Shown here: piece after piece, positions 17,227-25,898 of the stretch
Layout: the number at the start of each line of letters is the position of its first letter
Position numbering within the stretch: position 1 is the first letter of the stretch
DNA from: Cyanothece sp. BG0011
GTDB taxonomy: Bacteria; Cyanobacteriota; Cyanobacteriia; Cyanobacteriales; Microcystaceae
DNA length: 64,000 nt
Direction of reading: 5' to 3'
Assembly (NCBI RefSeq): GCF_003013815.1
Contig: NZ_PRLH01000183.1
Location: 26,892 to 90,891 of the forward strand
Program-made: the position numbers and the translations under genes
The notes under the pieces: generated by a model
What the model saw: only the letters and a program-made list of their open reading frames with translations
Databases searched by the model: none
Told to the model about the DNA's origin: nothing

Positions 17227-18408
17227 ATGGAATCATTATTTAATCTGGATTTACAACCTTTATTAGATCACAAAAGTGATCTTTGTCTATCAATTTATTT
17301 ACCTACGTATAAAAAAGGAGCCGAAACACAACAAAACTTTATTCGTTTCAAAAATTTAATTCAGCAAGTTCAAGAAAATCTCAGCCATCGCGGTTTAAAA
17401 GAGGCAGATATTGACGCTTTTCTCAAACCAGCTTACGAATTACTCGATGATCGAGAAAGTTATTTTTGGGAACACCAAGATTTAGGCCTAGGGGTATTTT
17501 GTAGTTCTAATTTTTGGCAAACCTATCGTCTACCTACCTCTTTTGAAGAAATGGTAATCGTTTCTGATCATTTTTACATTAAGCCATTAATGCGGTTTAT
17601 GAATCTGAATCAACCTTTTTATTTATTAGCCTTAAGTCAAAACGAAGTGCGATTATTTAAAGGTAATCGCCATGATATTAAAGCAATGGAATTAGACGAT
17701 ATACCTCGCAGTTTGGCCGAAGCACTGCGTTATGATGATCCTGAAAAACAACTACAGTTTCATAGTAGTTCTCGCGGCGGAAATTCTCAGCCACTTTATC
17801 ATGGTCATGGGGTAGGAACAACGGATAATAAGAAGGATATTGAACGTTATTTTCAAGCGATTGATAATGGTTTAATGTCTTTATTACCAGTGGATAAACA
17901 TACTCCTTTAATGTTAGCAGGGGTAGATTATCTGATTTCTATGTTTCAAGATATCAGTTCTTATCCTAATCTCATTAAAGATGCAATTATCGGTAATCCA
18001 GAGACTTTGTTACCTCAACAATTACACGAACAAGCATTACCAATTTTACACAAAGCGTTAGACCAAAAACAACAAGAAAGTATCGAAGAGTATCAAAATA
18101 AACAAGGAACCGGGGAAGCCAGCGATCGCTTATCAAAGATTCTAACGGCTGCTTATAATGGTCAAATTGATACGTTAATGTTGGCAGAAAATGAAGAAAA
18201 ATGGGGAGATTTTGATCCTAATAATTATGAATTAGATATTCATTCTGAAAGAAGTCTTCAGAGTAATGACTTGTTAGAATTAGCCGCTTTTCATACGGTT
18301 AAACAAGGGGGAGAAGTGTACTTAATGGATAAAAATACTTTACCTAATAACTCTTCAGCAGCAGCGATTTTTCGTTATCCTGTTGTTAATTATGGAATCA
18401 ATGGTTAA
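17227..18408 (+). CDS. baeRF-type (bacterial release-factor-1-like) protein
   Basis: 393 residues, soluble. The N-terminus LSIYLPTYKKGAETQQNFIRF and the central FYLLALSQNEVRLFKG, followed by a His/Gly-rich loop (YHGHGVGTT) and a C-terminal block IDTLMLAENEEKWG, match the bacterial archaeo-eukaryotic release-factor families (baeRF). These have been proposed, on sequence grounds, to act at ribosomes or as stress-related RNA-binding proteins. No GGQ motif is present. The C-terminal L7Ae-like domain is suggested by LLELAAFHTVKQGGEVYLMD. It belongs to the putative stress module at 12.8-18.4 kb. Confidence 0.7.
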   Translation: MESLFNLDLQPLLDHKSDLCLSIYLPTYKKGAETQQNFIRFKNLIQQVQENLSHRGLKEADIDAFLKPAYELLDDRESYFWEHQDLGLGVFCSSNFWQTYRLPTSFEEMVIVSDHFYIKPLMRFMNLNQPFYLLALSQNEVRLFKGNRHDIKAMELDDIPRSLAEALRYDDPEKQLQFHSSSRGGNSQPLYHGHGVGTTDNKKDIERYFQAIDNGLMSLLPVDKHTPLMLAGVDYLISMFQDISSYPNLIKDAIIGNPETLLPQQLHEQALPILHKALDQKQQESIEEYQNKQGTGEASDRLSKILTAAYNGQIDTLMLAENEEKWGDFDPNNYELDIHSERSLQSNDLLELAAFHTVKQGGEVYLMDKNTLPNNSSAAAIFRYPVVNYGING

Positions 18409-18442
18409 AGATTGCTTCGGGGGATTTTCATTACGAAACCTT

Positions 18443-18467
18443 GTAGGGTGGGCATTGCCCACCTTAC
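18443..18467. repeat. 25-bp palindrome, GTAGGGTGGG subtype
   Basis: GTAGGGTGGG, centre CATTG, CCCACCTTAC; one wobble mismatch between the arms. It lies 34 nt after the baeRF stop and could also act as an RNA hairpin at the 3' end of that transcript. Confidence 0.85.
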
Positions 18468-18518
18468 AGTAATATATTCTGTTACCATATATAAGGTATG
18501 GATCAGAGGTGAAGCTAA

Positions 18519-18677
18519 ATGTTTACAAAATTCCCCACTTGGTTATTAGGTTTATTGTTAATTTTAACCGCAACTTTTACCACTCAATATTTTAATTTTG
18601 CCATGATGGGATTAACGGTTTTTGTCTTAGCTTATTTAACGAAAGGAATGCGAAAGAATAACAATAAGTTTCAATAA
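18519..18677 (+). CDS. 52-residue two-helix membrane protein
   Basis: Short gene with a good GAGGTGA Shine-Dalgarno sequence at 18507-18513. The protein starts MFTKFPTWLLGLLLILTATF, has a second hydrophobic segment (MMGLTVFVLAYLT) and ends in a basic tail GMRKNNNKFQ. Two transmembrane helices with a positive C-terminus are predicted, so the tail should be cytoplasmic. It converges with the exported protein gene that ends at 18686. I recognise no family; small membrane proteins of this type often bind larger membrane complexes. Confidence 0.6.
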   Translation: MFTKFPTWLLGLLLILTATFTTQYFNFAMMGLTVFVLAYLTKGMRKNNNKFQ

Positions 18678-18685
18678 CTAAGGAT

Positions 18686-19342
18686 TTACAAGATACGAAA
18701 AGAATCAAAGAAACTCATAATTATTTCGGATATAGCATCGGTTTGACTGGGGTTAGCTACTGCTAAAACATAAATTCTATCATTAATTAAATAAACTCGA
18801 AAACTAATTAACTCATCTTCATTTTTCATGGTTAATTGTTTGCCAATATCAGTTTCAAAGGTAATATTTTTATCCGTGATTAAAATAAAGTTTGTTTTTT
18901 TAACAATTCCCTGTTTAACTTGCTCTAATAATTGCTCTTTATTGGCGATTTGATTAGGATTTAACTTATCAGAATAAGCAGCCACAAAGCGATAATTTTG
19001 GGGATGACTGGCTAAAACTTGAAAAGATAAATTACTATTTTCTAACTCGATAGAAACTTCTTCAGAACTTTGTATTCCTTGGGGTATCCAAACCGAAAAA
19101 TTCCCCTCTTGAAAGATAAATTTTTGCCAGCGAAGTTCCCTTGTATCAATGGTTAGCAGTTGGGAAGGATGTTCGATATTATTAGATTCAGATTGTTGTT
19201 GCAACCGTTGGATCTCTTGATCCATTAACCTTTGTCCATCCCTAAAAAAAGTTGGGCGATCTAGTCTTCCTTGGGCTAATATTTGTCCAATAGGATAATA
19301 GCAACAACTAAAAACAATGATAGATACAATAATCTTTTTCAT
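18686..19342 (-). CDS. Exported hypothetical protein
   Basis: 218 residues. The signal peptide MKKIIVSIIVFSCCYYPIGQ ends near ILAQG. The mature part has a coiled-coil-like Gln-rich segment (LMDQEIQRLQQQSES), then a beta-rich domain with FQEGNFSVWIPQGIQSSEEV and FRVYLINDRIYVLAVAN, similar in pattern to cyanobacterial domains that resemble PsbP/Mog1 folds, though I cannot confirm this. Its ATG overlaps the TGA of the upstream GUN4-like gene (ATGA), so the two are translationally coupled. Confidence 0.65.
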   Translation of the reverse strand: MKKIIVSIIVFSCCYYPIGQILAQGRLDRPTFFRDGQRLMDQEIQRLQQQSESNNIEHPSQLLTIDTRELRWQKFIFQEGNFSVWIPQGIQSSEEVSIELENSNLSFQVLASHPQNYRFVAAYSDKLNPNQIANKEQLLEQVKQGIVKKTNFILITDKNITFETDIGKQLTMKNEDELISFRVYLINDRIYVLAVANPSQTDAISEIIMSFFDSFRIL

Positions 19343-19923
19343 TGCATTAACTCACATTCAATTAAACGCATAAAGCAAAAAGTTGCCATTTTAAACCCAT
19401 AGGGAGACTTCCACCAAATCGCAGGAAACGCACCTTTTGGGGCAGATAGGCTAAAATCCCAGTTAGGATAGTTATTGCCTTCCCATTGTCCATTTTTACG
19501 CCATCCCACGCGATCGCCATACTTCTGTAGGATATTCACATTTTGAGCGCGTAGGGTGTCGATACTCCCTCCCACATCCAGATAAAGACGCAACTGGATA
19601 CTAAACCCAAAGCGATCGCTACTATAATCTCGCCATAGTCTATCAATCACTTGCAAAATATTACAAGGCAGTTGTTTCATGTCGTTGGGGGTGAGATCCT
19701 CCCGACTCCGGTTAACCGCATCGAGGATCACTCGACTGGTTTCTTGATCCGCTTCTTTGAAGTTTCCAGCTTTCAAAAATTCTTGTAATTGGCTATATCT
19801 ATCGATATCTGAAACTAATTTTAATTTTTCTTCTAAATATAAGACTTTATCTTTTAAAAACTGCACTTCACTTAAAATTGCAGATAGATCGGGCTGATTT
19901 TCTGGGGGGATAGATTCAGTCAT
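19339..19923 (-). CDS. GUN4-domain protein
   Basis: About 194 residues from ATG 19923; an upstream in-frame ATG at 19947 adds eight. A short N-terminal coiled coil (LSEVQFLKDKVLYLEEKLKL) is followed by the GUN4 domain: F.KAGNFKEADQETSRVILD, IDRLWRDYSSDRFGFSIQLR, a DRVGWRKNGQW block and FSLSAPKGAFPAIWW. GUN4 domains bind Mg-protoporphyrin IX and related tetrapyrroles. This is one of the several divergent GUN4-like proteins of cyanobacteria rather than obviously the Mg-chelatase activator itself. First gene of a two-gene operon with an exported protein. Confidence 0.8.
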   Translation of the reverse strand: MTESIPPENQPDLSAILSEVQFLKDKVLYLEEKLKLVSDIDRYSQLQEFLKAGNFKEADQETSRVILDAVNRSREDLTPNDMKQLPCNILQVIDRLWRDYSSDRFGFSIQLRLYLDVGGSIDTLRAQNVNILQKYGDRVGWRKNGQWEGNNYPNWDFSLSAPKGAFPAIWWKSPYGFKMATFCFMRLIECELMQ

Positions 19924-20078
19924 AATCAATTCTCGGTAATAAATCAATGATATCTTAAGAAAGTTCAGACAAATCTCAGGAAATTTTCATTTCTTTCTGT
20001 TTTAATGATATTACATTCCTGAAAGGATAGTCTATTGTTTTTTTTGTATAATTAATTGAAAGTAGTTTACGGCAAAAT

Positions 20079-21269
20079 ATGGTAACATCTCATTCTTCAA
20101 ACTCGGTTAGTTATGATATCGAAAAAACTGTTCTGGATCGTTATCAAGAAGGGGCAAAAGTTCAACAACCTAGTTTATGTTGTCCCACAGAATACGAGGG
20201 AAACTATTTAGAAATTTTACCCCAAGAAATCATCGAAAAAGATTACGGTTGCGGTGATCCGACTCGTTATATTGCTGAGGGAGAAACAGTTTTAGATTTA
20301 GGCTCAGGGACGGGTAAAAATTGTTATATTTTAGCCCAAAAAGTGGGTCAAACGGGTCAAGTGATCGGGGTAGATTTTAATGATGAGATGTTGAAAATCG
20401 CCCGCAAATATCAGCAAGAAATCGCTGACAAGATTGGAACTTATAACACTAAATTTGTCAAGGGTAAAATACAAGATTTAACCCTAGATTTAGATTTAGT
20501 TGAAAGTTGGTTACGGGATCATCCCATTCAATCAGTGGATGATTTAAGTCAGTTTGAAAGTGAATGCGATCGCCTACGTAAAGAGTCGCCTTTAGTGGCA
20601 GATGATAGCATTGATGTTGTTATTTCTAACTGCGTTTTAAACTTGGTGAAACCTAACGATAAACAACAGTTATTTGAAGAACTCTATCGGGTTTTAAAAC
20701 GGGGTGGAAGGGCAGTTATTTCTGATATTGTCTGTGATGAAGATCCTACGGAAACCATTCTCAATGATCCTGATTTATGGAGTGGTTGTATTGCAGGAGC
20801 ATTCCGAGAAGATGAATTTTTAAAGATGTTTGAAAAAGTAGGATTTTATGGGGTTGAAATCCTCAAACGAGAGGAAACACCTTGGCAAGTAATTGATGGG
20901 GTAGAATTTCGTTCCATGACAATTCGTGCTTATAAAGGAAAAGAAGGGCCTTGTTTAGAAAGAAAACAATCCATTATTTATAAAGGGCCTTGGAAACAAG
21001 TTCAAGACGATGACGGACACATTTTTTGTCGGGGAGAAAGGATGGCAGTTTGTGATAAAACTTATCAGATTTTAACCCGTGCTGAAAGTCCTTATCAACA
21101 AGATATTATTGGGGTTCCTCCTTATCAAGAAATCCCTCTAGAAGAAGCAACAGAATTTAGTTGCAAAAATAAGGCTATTCGTCATCCTAAAGAAACCAAA
21201 GGCAGTGATTATCATCTAACAGAAATAAACGAAGATATGGACTGTTGTACCCCTGGAGAATGTTGTTAA
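20079..21269 (+). CDS. arsM: ArsM-like arsenite S-adenosylmethionine methyltransferase
   Basis: 396 residues. The class I methyltransferase motif VLDLGSGTGKNCYILAQKVG is at 71-90. Cysteines expected for arsenic binding occur in SLCCP (34-35), YGCGDP (58) and SNCVLNLV; a further Cys pair cluster DCCTPGECC ends the protein. The family methylates trivalent arsenic using SAM. It is followed by an ArsS-like radical SAM gene, which makes arsenosugar formation the probable pathway. The C-terminal ~110 residues beyond the methyltransferase fold form an extra domain with HIFCRGERMAVCDKTY. Confidence 0.85.
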   Translation: MVTSHSSNSVSYDIEKTVLDRYQEGAKVQQPSLCCPTEYEGNYLEILPQEIIEKDYGCGDPTRYIAEGETVLDLGSGTGKNCYILAQKVGQTGQVIGVDFNDEMLKIARKYQQEIADKIGTYNTKFVKGKIQDLTLDLDLVESWLRDHPIQSVDDLSQFESECDRLRKESPLVADDSIDVVISNCVLNLVKPNDKQQLFEELYRVLKRGGRAVISDIVCDEDPTETILNDPDLWSGCIAGAFREDEFLKMFEKVGFYGVEILKREETPWQVIDGVEFRSMTIRAYKGKEGPCLERKQSIIYKGPWKQVQDDDGHIFCRGERMAVCDKTYQILTRAESPYQQDIIGVPPYQEIPLEEATEFSCKNKAIRHPKETKGSDYHLTEINEDMDCCTPGECC

Positions 21270-21282
21270 GTTTCAGTAATCA

Positions 21283-21315
21283 GTTAACAGTGATCAGTTA
21301 TAGATTACTGTTAAC
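21283..21315. repeat. Hairpin between arsM-like and arsS-like genes
   Basis: GTTAACAGT and ACTGTTAAC form a 9-bp perfect stem with a 15-nt loop that contains TGATCAGTTA. The sequence resembles the TGATCAGTGA repeats at 58793 and 52324. It may affect mRNA stability or expression of the second gene. Confidence 0.6.
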
Positions 21316-21338
21316 AACTTATTGATATGGAGAAAAAA

Positions 21339-22337
21339 ATGATTGCTTTAAATACGAATCAAGTTACACCCTTTCATCAAAAAATAAAAGAGCCTTTAAA
21401 TAAACAAAAAATTACCGTATTACAAATCAATTTAGGTCGACGTTGTAACCTTGCTTGTAACCATTGTCATGTCGAAGCAAGTCCCAAACGGACAGAAGAA
21501 TTATCACCGGAAATTTGTCAACAATTAATTGAATTAATTGACCGCTTTCCCCAGATTGAAACCGTCGATTTAACGGGAGGCGCACCGGAAATGAACTACG
21601 GGTTTAAACCCTTAGTTGAAGCAGCTAGAAACGCCAAAAAAGAAGTGATTGTACGATCAAATTTAACTATATTTTTTGAGCAGGGTTTTGAAGATTTACC
21701 CGAATATTTTGCTAAACATCAGTTAAGAGTCATTGCGTCTTTACCTTGTTATTTAGAGGATAATGTCGATAAACAAAGAGGTAAAGGGGTTTATAATGCT
21801 TCTATTCGTGCCATTCAAAAACTGAATCAATTAGGTTATGCAAATGATCCTAATTTAATCCTAGATTTAGTCTATAATCCTCCCATTCCTAGCAATGAAA
21901 ACTTTTCTTTAACTCCTAATCAAGTTAACTTAGAAAAAGATTACAAATCCTTCCTTAAAGACAACTTTGATCTTCAATTCAATCAACTATTTACTATTAC
22001 CAATTTACCCATTGGTAGAGTAAAAACATATTTGCAAAACAAAAAAATATATGATTCTTATCTGCAATTTTTAGAGTCTCATTATAACCCCCAAACCCTA
22101 GAGCATATTATGTGTCGTAATCAACTTTCTGTTGATTATTTAGGGAACATTTATGACTGTGATTTTAATCAAATGGAAGATATTTCAGCTACTTTACCCA
22201 ATGGGCAAGCTTTAACCGTAGAAACCTTATTAAAACTTGGTAATTTAGAGGTTATTAATGACATTAAAACTGCCGATTATTGTTATGGTTGTACTGCTGG
22301 AAGTGGGTCAAGTTGTGGCGGAGCATTAATTGAATAG
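21339..22337 (+). CDS. arsS: ArsS-like radical SAM protein (arsenosugar biosynthesis)
   Basis: 332 residues from the ATG at 21339, which has GGAG at 9-nt spacing; the ATG at 21327 lacks a site. The radical SAM cluster motif CNLACNHC (Cys at about 36, 40, 43) is followed by ETVDLTGGAPEMN. A C-terminal Cys-rich region (CRNQLSVDYLGNIYDCDF; YCYGCTAGSGSSCGG) matches the family called radical SAM/Cys-rich protein or ArsS. Members next to ArsM are required for arsenosugar synthesis in cyanobacteria, adding a SAM-derived adenosyl group to methylated arsenic. Same strand and close to the ArsM gene. Confidence 0.85.
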   Translation: MIALNTNQVTPFHQKIKEPLNKQKITVLQINLGRRCNLACNHCHVEASPKRTEELSPEICQQLIELIDRFPQIETVDLTGGAPEMNYGFKPLVEAARNAKKEVIVRSNLTIFFEQGFEDLPEYFAKHQLRVIASLPCYLEDNVDKQRGKGVYNASIRAIQKLNQLGYANDPNLILDLVYNPPIPSNENFSLTPNQVNLEKDYKSFLKDNFDLQFNQLFTITNLPIGRVKTYLQNKKIYDSYLQFLESHYNPQTLEHIMCRNQLSVDYLGNIYDCDFNQMEDISATLPNGQALTVETLLKLGNLEVINDIKTADYCYGCTAGSGSSCGGALIE

Positions 22338-22365
22338 ATTGAGTTATGAATTTTAGTAAAAAACC

Positions 22366-23097
22366 ATGCTTAAAACAACAAAATCAAGACAGAGATTATT
22401 AAAGTTAGGAGGAATAGCTGTGTTAACGGTTGCTACAATAATTCTTATCAAACAGCTAGGTATTGTAGATGCTTTTAGTATCACTGAAACCCTACAAAAT
22501 TTATTACAATGGATACAAGATTTAGGAACGATTGGTTATTTAATCTTTACTTTAGTGTATATCTTATCAGCCATTTTATTAATTCCTGCTTCCATTTTAA
22601 CCTTGGGTGCCGGTGCTATTTTTAATGTGGTGAAAGGTTCTATTTTAGTGTCTATTGCTTCGATGTTAGGAGCTATTGTAGCCTTTTTAATCGGACGTTA
22701 TTTAGCCAGAGGATGGGTGTCTAAACAAATAGAAAAATATCCAAAATTTCAAGTCGTTGATGAAGCAGTGGCACAAGAAGGATGGAAAATTGTAGGATTA
22801 ACTCGCTTATCTCCTGTCCTCCCTTTTGTTATTTTAAACTACGCTTTTGGGATTACTCAAGTCTCCTTAAAAGATTATATAACCGCTTCTTGGTTTGGGA
22901 TGTTACCGGGGACAATTATGTATGTTTATATTGGTTCTCTCATTGGTAATATTGCAACATTAGGGGCAGGAGGAAGGGAAAGAACCTCTTTAGAATGGGC
23001 ATTATATATTGTTGGATTAATTGCTACTGTATTGGTTACTGTGTATGTTACTAAATTGTCTCAAAATGCTTTAAATAATCAAATTGAAAAAAGTTAA
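22366..23097 (+). CDS. TVP38/TMEM64-family (VTT/DedA-type) membrane protein
   Basis: 243 residues with five to six hydrophobic segments. The VTT-domain region IPASILTLGAGAIFNVVKG and GAIVAFLIGRYLARGW, with LTRLSPVLPFVILNYAFGIT, is characteristic. The C-terminal helix precedes a short polar tail. It starts 28 nt after the ArsS-like stop, so it is probably the third gene of the arsenic operon. A role in lipid scrambling or export is known for relatives, but the cargo here is unknown. Confidence 0.85.
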   Translation: MLKTTKSRQRLLKLGGIAVLTVATIILIKQLGIVDAFSITETLQNLLQWIQDLGTIGYLIFTLVYILSAILLIPASILTLGAGAIFNVVKGSILVSIASMLGAIVAFLIGRYLARGWVSKQIEKYPKFQVVDEAVAQEGWKIVGLTRLSPVLPFVILNYAFGITQVSLKDYITASWFGMLPGTIMYVYIGSLIGNIATLGAGGRERTSLEWALYIVGLIATVLVTVYVTKLSQNALNNQIEKS

Positions 23098-23148
23098 ACT
23101 GTCCAAACAAAGGTTACTTTCATTATTCATTGGTAATTTTATTGTTCA

Positions 23149-23802
23149 TCAGATTTCTTTTTGTATGTTAGTTGAACCTTTCCGAAAAATAAGCCAACTG
23201 ATTACAGTTGTCCAGCACAACAAAATGAGTGCCACAAAGCGTTCATATAAACCATTAATATTATTAGGCATTTGAAAGAAAGGAGGGGCAACAATAAGCC
23301 AAATCACAGCAGTGGCCACCGTAAAATATTGCCACCTACGGTTAATTTTACGCAACCCAAAGGACAGTAAAAAACAAATTAGGGGAAACATTAAACCTAG
23401 CACATATACTGCATAGAGGTGGACTGAAAAACCAGAACTATCGGGAAGATGGGCATATTGATCATGTTCTGAAATGATAAGAATGTCGATACCCAACAAG
23501 AATAATAAGGTTGCACCGAGTTGCCAACGCCAGTCTCCTAAGTTCCAACGCCACAAAGCGATCGCACAAACCATTAAACTAATGGCATAAAGATTCAGTC
23601 CGACATCTTGAATCCAAGCATAGTCACCAATAGCTAAATTACTGATAGTTTGACTAATAGGATTATAACTGTCAAGTACAATAATTCCGACAAAATCAGT
23701 CAGCAAAACAATCACATTACCAGCAATTCCTACAATTCCACAAATTTGAAAAAATATTTGACTCGAACGACCCAAACTTGAACGGAAATTTTCTTTATCC
23801 AT
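23149..23802 (-). CDS. DUF998 membrane protein
   Basis: 217 residues with six predicted membrane helices. The first helix is followed by DSYNPISQTISNLAIGDYAWIQDVG, the DUF998 signature (N-P-I-S-xx-I-S-x-L). A short periplasmic loop has HDQYAHLP and a helix HLYAVYVLGL. Convergent with the TVP38-like gene. Function unknown. Confidence 0.8.
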   Translation of the reverse strand: MDKENFRSSLGRSSQIFFQICGIVGIAGNVIVLLTDFVGIIVLDSYNPISQTISNLAIGDYAWIQDVGLNLYAISLMVCAIALWRWNLGDWRWQLGATLLFLLGIDILIISEHDQYAHLPDSSGFSVHLYAVYVLGLMFPLICFLLSFGLRKINRRWQYFTVATAVIWLIVAPPFFQMPNNINGLYERFVALILLCWTTVISWLIFRKGSTNIQKEI

Positions 23803-24298
23803 CTTAAATCTATAGTGATATCAGCCAACAAATATGGTCAGCCTAATGTGCGATAAACCTTGACTAACATTTATTATCTTTTAGTCTAAGTAAGCTAGAG
23901 AATTATCTAATCAGTCTAAAGGGGGATTTTAAATAAAAAAGCTGATTAATACCCCGCTTTTTGTTTTTATAACTATCTTCTTTAGTTATCTCCTTAACAA
24001 TATAGCTTTCTTTAAATTTATCAGTCATTGGGTAGATGAATGGTCTTCAGTCGGTTTGATAAATTTATCACCATAGGTGAAAATTGCTGTAAATCGTAAC
24101 AGGTTGCTGAGAACAACTGTCTAATTCTAAGACTTAAAAACGCTAAATTTTGTTACATATTGTCATAACCAGCAGAAACCCAGTCAGGACGCATTATTGA
24201 GCAAAATGACTTTTTTGCCCTAAAAACGATTTTAAGTAGTCTGAGATACCATAAAAGTAGGCTTAGAACGTTTTTTGTTGTTCAACCCCAAGGAAAAG
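23803..24298. other. Gene-free stretch with two inverted repeats
   Basis: About 495 nt. AAAAAGC/GCTTTTT at 23938-23966 is a weak terminator-like hairpin. AAATTTATCA (24014-24023) and TGATAAATTT (24057-24066) form a 10-bp stem around a 33-nt loop. The rest is AT-rich and should contain the promoter of the FAD gene that follows. I see no small gene. Confidence 0.4.
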
Positions 24299-25855
24299 AT
24301 GGATATTGATTATTTAATCGTAGGTAGTGGAATATCTGCATTGGTGTTTGGTTCATTAATGGCCAAAGCAGGGAAACGGGTTCAAATATTAGAGGCCCAC
24401 GAACATCCGGGAGGGTTTGGTCATAGTTTTACCATTGGCAATAAATATACTTTTAATGCACAACTGCACTATGTTTGGGACTGTGGTGAAGGAGAAACGG
24501 TTAACCGTGTTCTTCAACAACTTGATTTAGATCAAAAAGTGACGTTTAAACGGTATAATCCTGATGGATTTGATCACATGAGAATGCCAGGTTATGCTGT
24601 GGATATTCCTTCAGATTCTCAAGTTTTGATTGACAGACTATCGAAGTTATTTCCTGAAAAAAAAGATAATATTGCTAGTTTTATTACTGAAGTTAATACC
24701 GTTAGCAAAGGGTTAAAATATTTGACGCAACCTTTAATTTTTGAGCAAATTATCAAGAATTTTGGGGGCGTTTTCACTACTGTAAAATATGTTAGTAGTA
24801 CCTTACAAGATGTTTTTGATAAGTTTAACTTACCGAAAGAAGCACAAACGTTATTAGCATTACAATGGCCTGATTTTTTATTACCACCGGAACAACTTTC
24901 TTTTTATGCGTGGGTTATTCTATTTACCGCTTATCAAAGAGGGGCCTATTATCCCGATAAACATTTTGAATTTGTCATTGATTCTTTGGTAGAAGTCATT
25001 AAAGAAAATAACGGAGAAATCTTATACGAACAAGAAGTTATTGACTTTATTGTAAATGATAAAACCGTTAAAGGGGTTAAGGCCATTGATCGAAATACCC
25101 ATGAAACAAAAGAGTTTACAGGTAAGACAGTTATTTGTAATATTGATCCCAAAAAAGCCGCTAAAATGATCGGATTTGATAAATTTTCTTGGTCAGTTCA
25201 ACAAAAATTAAAGTATGAATATTCCCCGTCTAATTATGTTGCTTATTGTGTGGTTAAAGATATTGATTTAAGAGAGTATGGTTTTGGAGAATGGAATACC
25301 TTTCACAGTGAACAAAAGGACTTAAATACTGCATTTAAGCAGATGTATGAAGAGAATGATTTTTCTCAATTGAGTTTTGCAATTACCACCCCCACCTTAC
25401 TAACCAATGAAGAAAGAGACTGTCCTGAAAATTGCCAAATTGTTGAACTTTTAACCGTGGCTAATTATAACTATTTTAAAGAACTCAGAGAGAAAGATAA
25501 GAAGGAATATTATCGAAGAAAAGAAGAAATTTTAGATATTATGCTAGACATAATAGAAGAACAATATGTGCCTAATTTTCGAGAACATCTGGTGTTAAAA
25601 ATGACAGGAAGTCCCACCACTAATGAGCGATTTTGTTGGTGTCCGATGGGTAATTCCTATGGTTCTAGTTTAACACCAAAACAGATGACAATTGGTCGAC
25701 TGAGTTCTGAAAGTTCCCTCAAAAATTTCTATTTTTGTAATGCTTCTTCTGGATATCCTGGGTTTGCACCCACCTTTTGGACTGGGGCAAGTTTATATCA
25801 GAAATTATCAGGAGATTCCATCTTATCAAAAAGTTTAGACAAACAAAATAGTTAA
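24299..25855 (+). CDS. CrtI/CrtISO-type FAD-dependent desaturase/isomerase-like protein
   Basis: 518 residues from ATG 24299, which has AAGGA eight nt upstream; a TTG at 24275 is less likely. The N-terminal dinucleotide motif YLIVGSGISALVFGSLM and LEAHEHPGGFGHSF match the phytoene desaturase/carotenoid isomerase superfamily. The C-terminal block NASSGYPGFAPTFWTGA corresponds to the usual FAD-closing motif. The middle region is divergent from CrtP, CrtQ and CrtH, so the substrate may not be a carotenoid. It is followed by a second FAD protein, with a gap of about 40 nt. Confidence 0.75.
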   Translation: MDIDYLIVGSGISALVFGSLMAKAGKRVQILEAHEHPGGFGHSFTIGNKYTFNAQLHYVWDCGEGETVNRVLQQLDLDQKVTFKRYNPDGFDHMRMPGYAVDIPSDSQVLIDRLSKLFPEKKDNIASFITEVNTVSKGLKYLTQPLIFEQIIKNFGGVFTTVKYVSSTLQDVFDKFNLPKEAQTLLALQWPDFLLPPEQLSFYAWVILFTAYQRGAYYPDKHFEFVIDSLVEVIKENNGEILYEQEVIDFIVNDKTVKGVKAIDRNTHETKEFTGKTVICNIDPKKAAKMIGFDKFSWSVQQKLKYEYSPSNYVAYCVVKDIDLREYGFGEWNTFHSEQKDLNTAFKQMYEENDFSQLSFAITTPTLLTNEERDCPENCQIVELLTVANYNYFKELREKDKKEYYRRKEEILDIMLDIIEEQYVPNFREHLVLKMTGSPTTNERFCWCPMGNSYGSSLTPKQMTIGRLSSESSLKNFYFCNASSGYPGFAPTFWTGASLYQKLSGDSILSKSLDKQNS

Positions 25856-25898
25856 CAAAATTGTTAATGGTTGAGTTATAAAATAGGAGATTAATATC

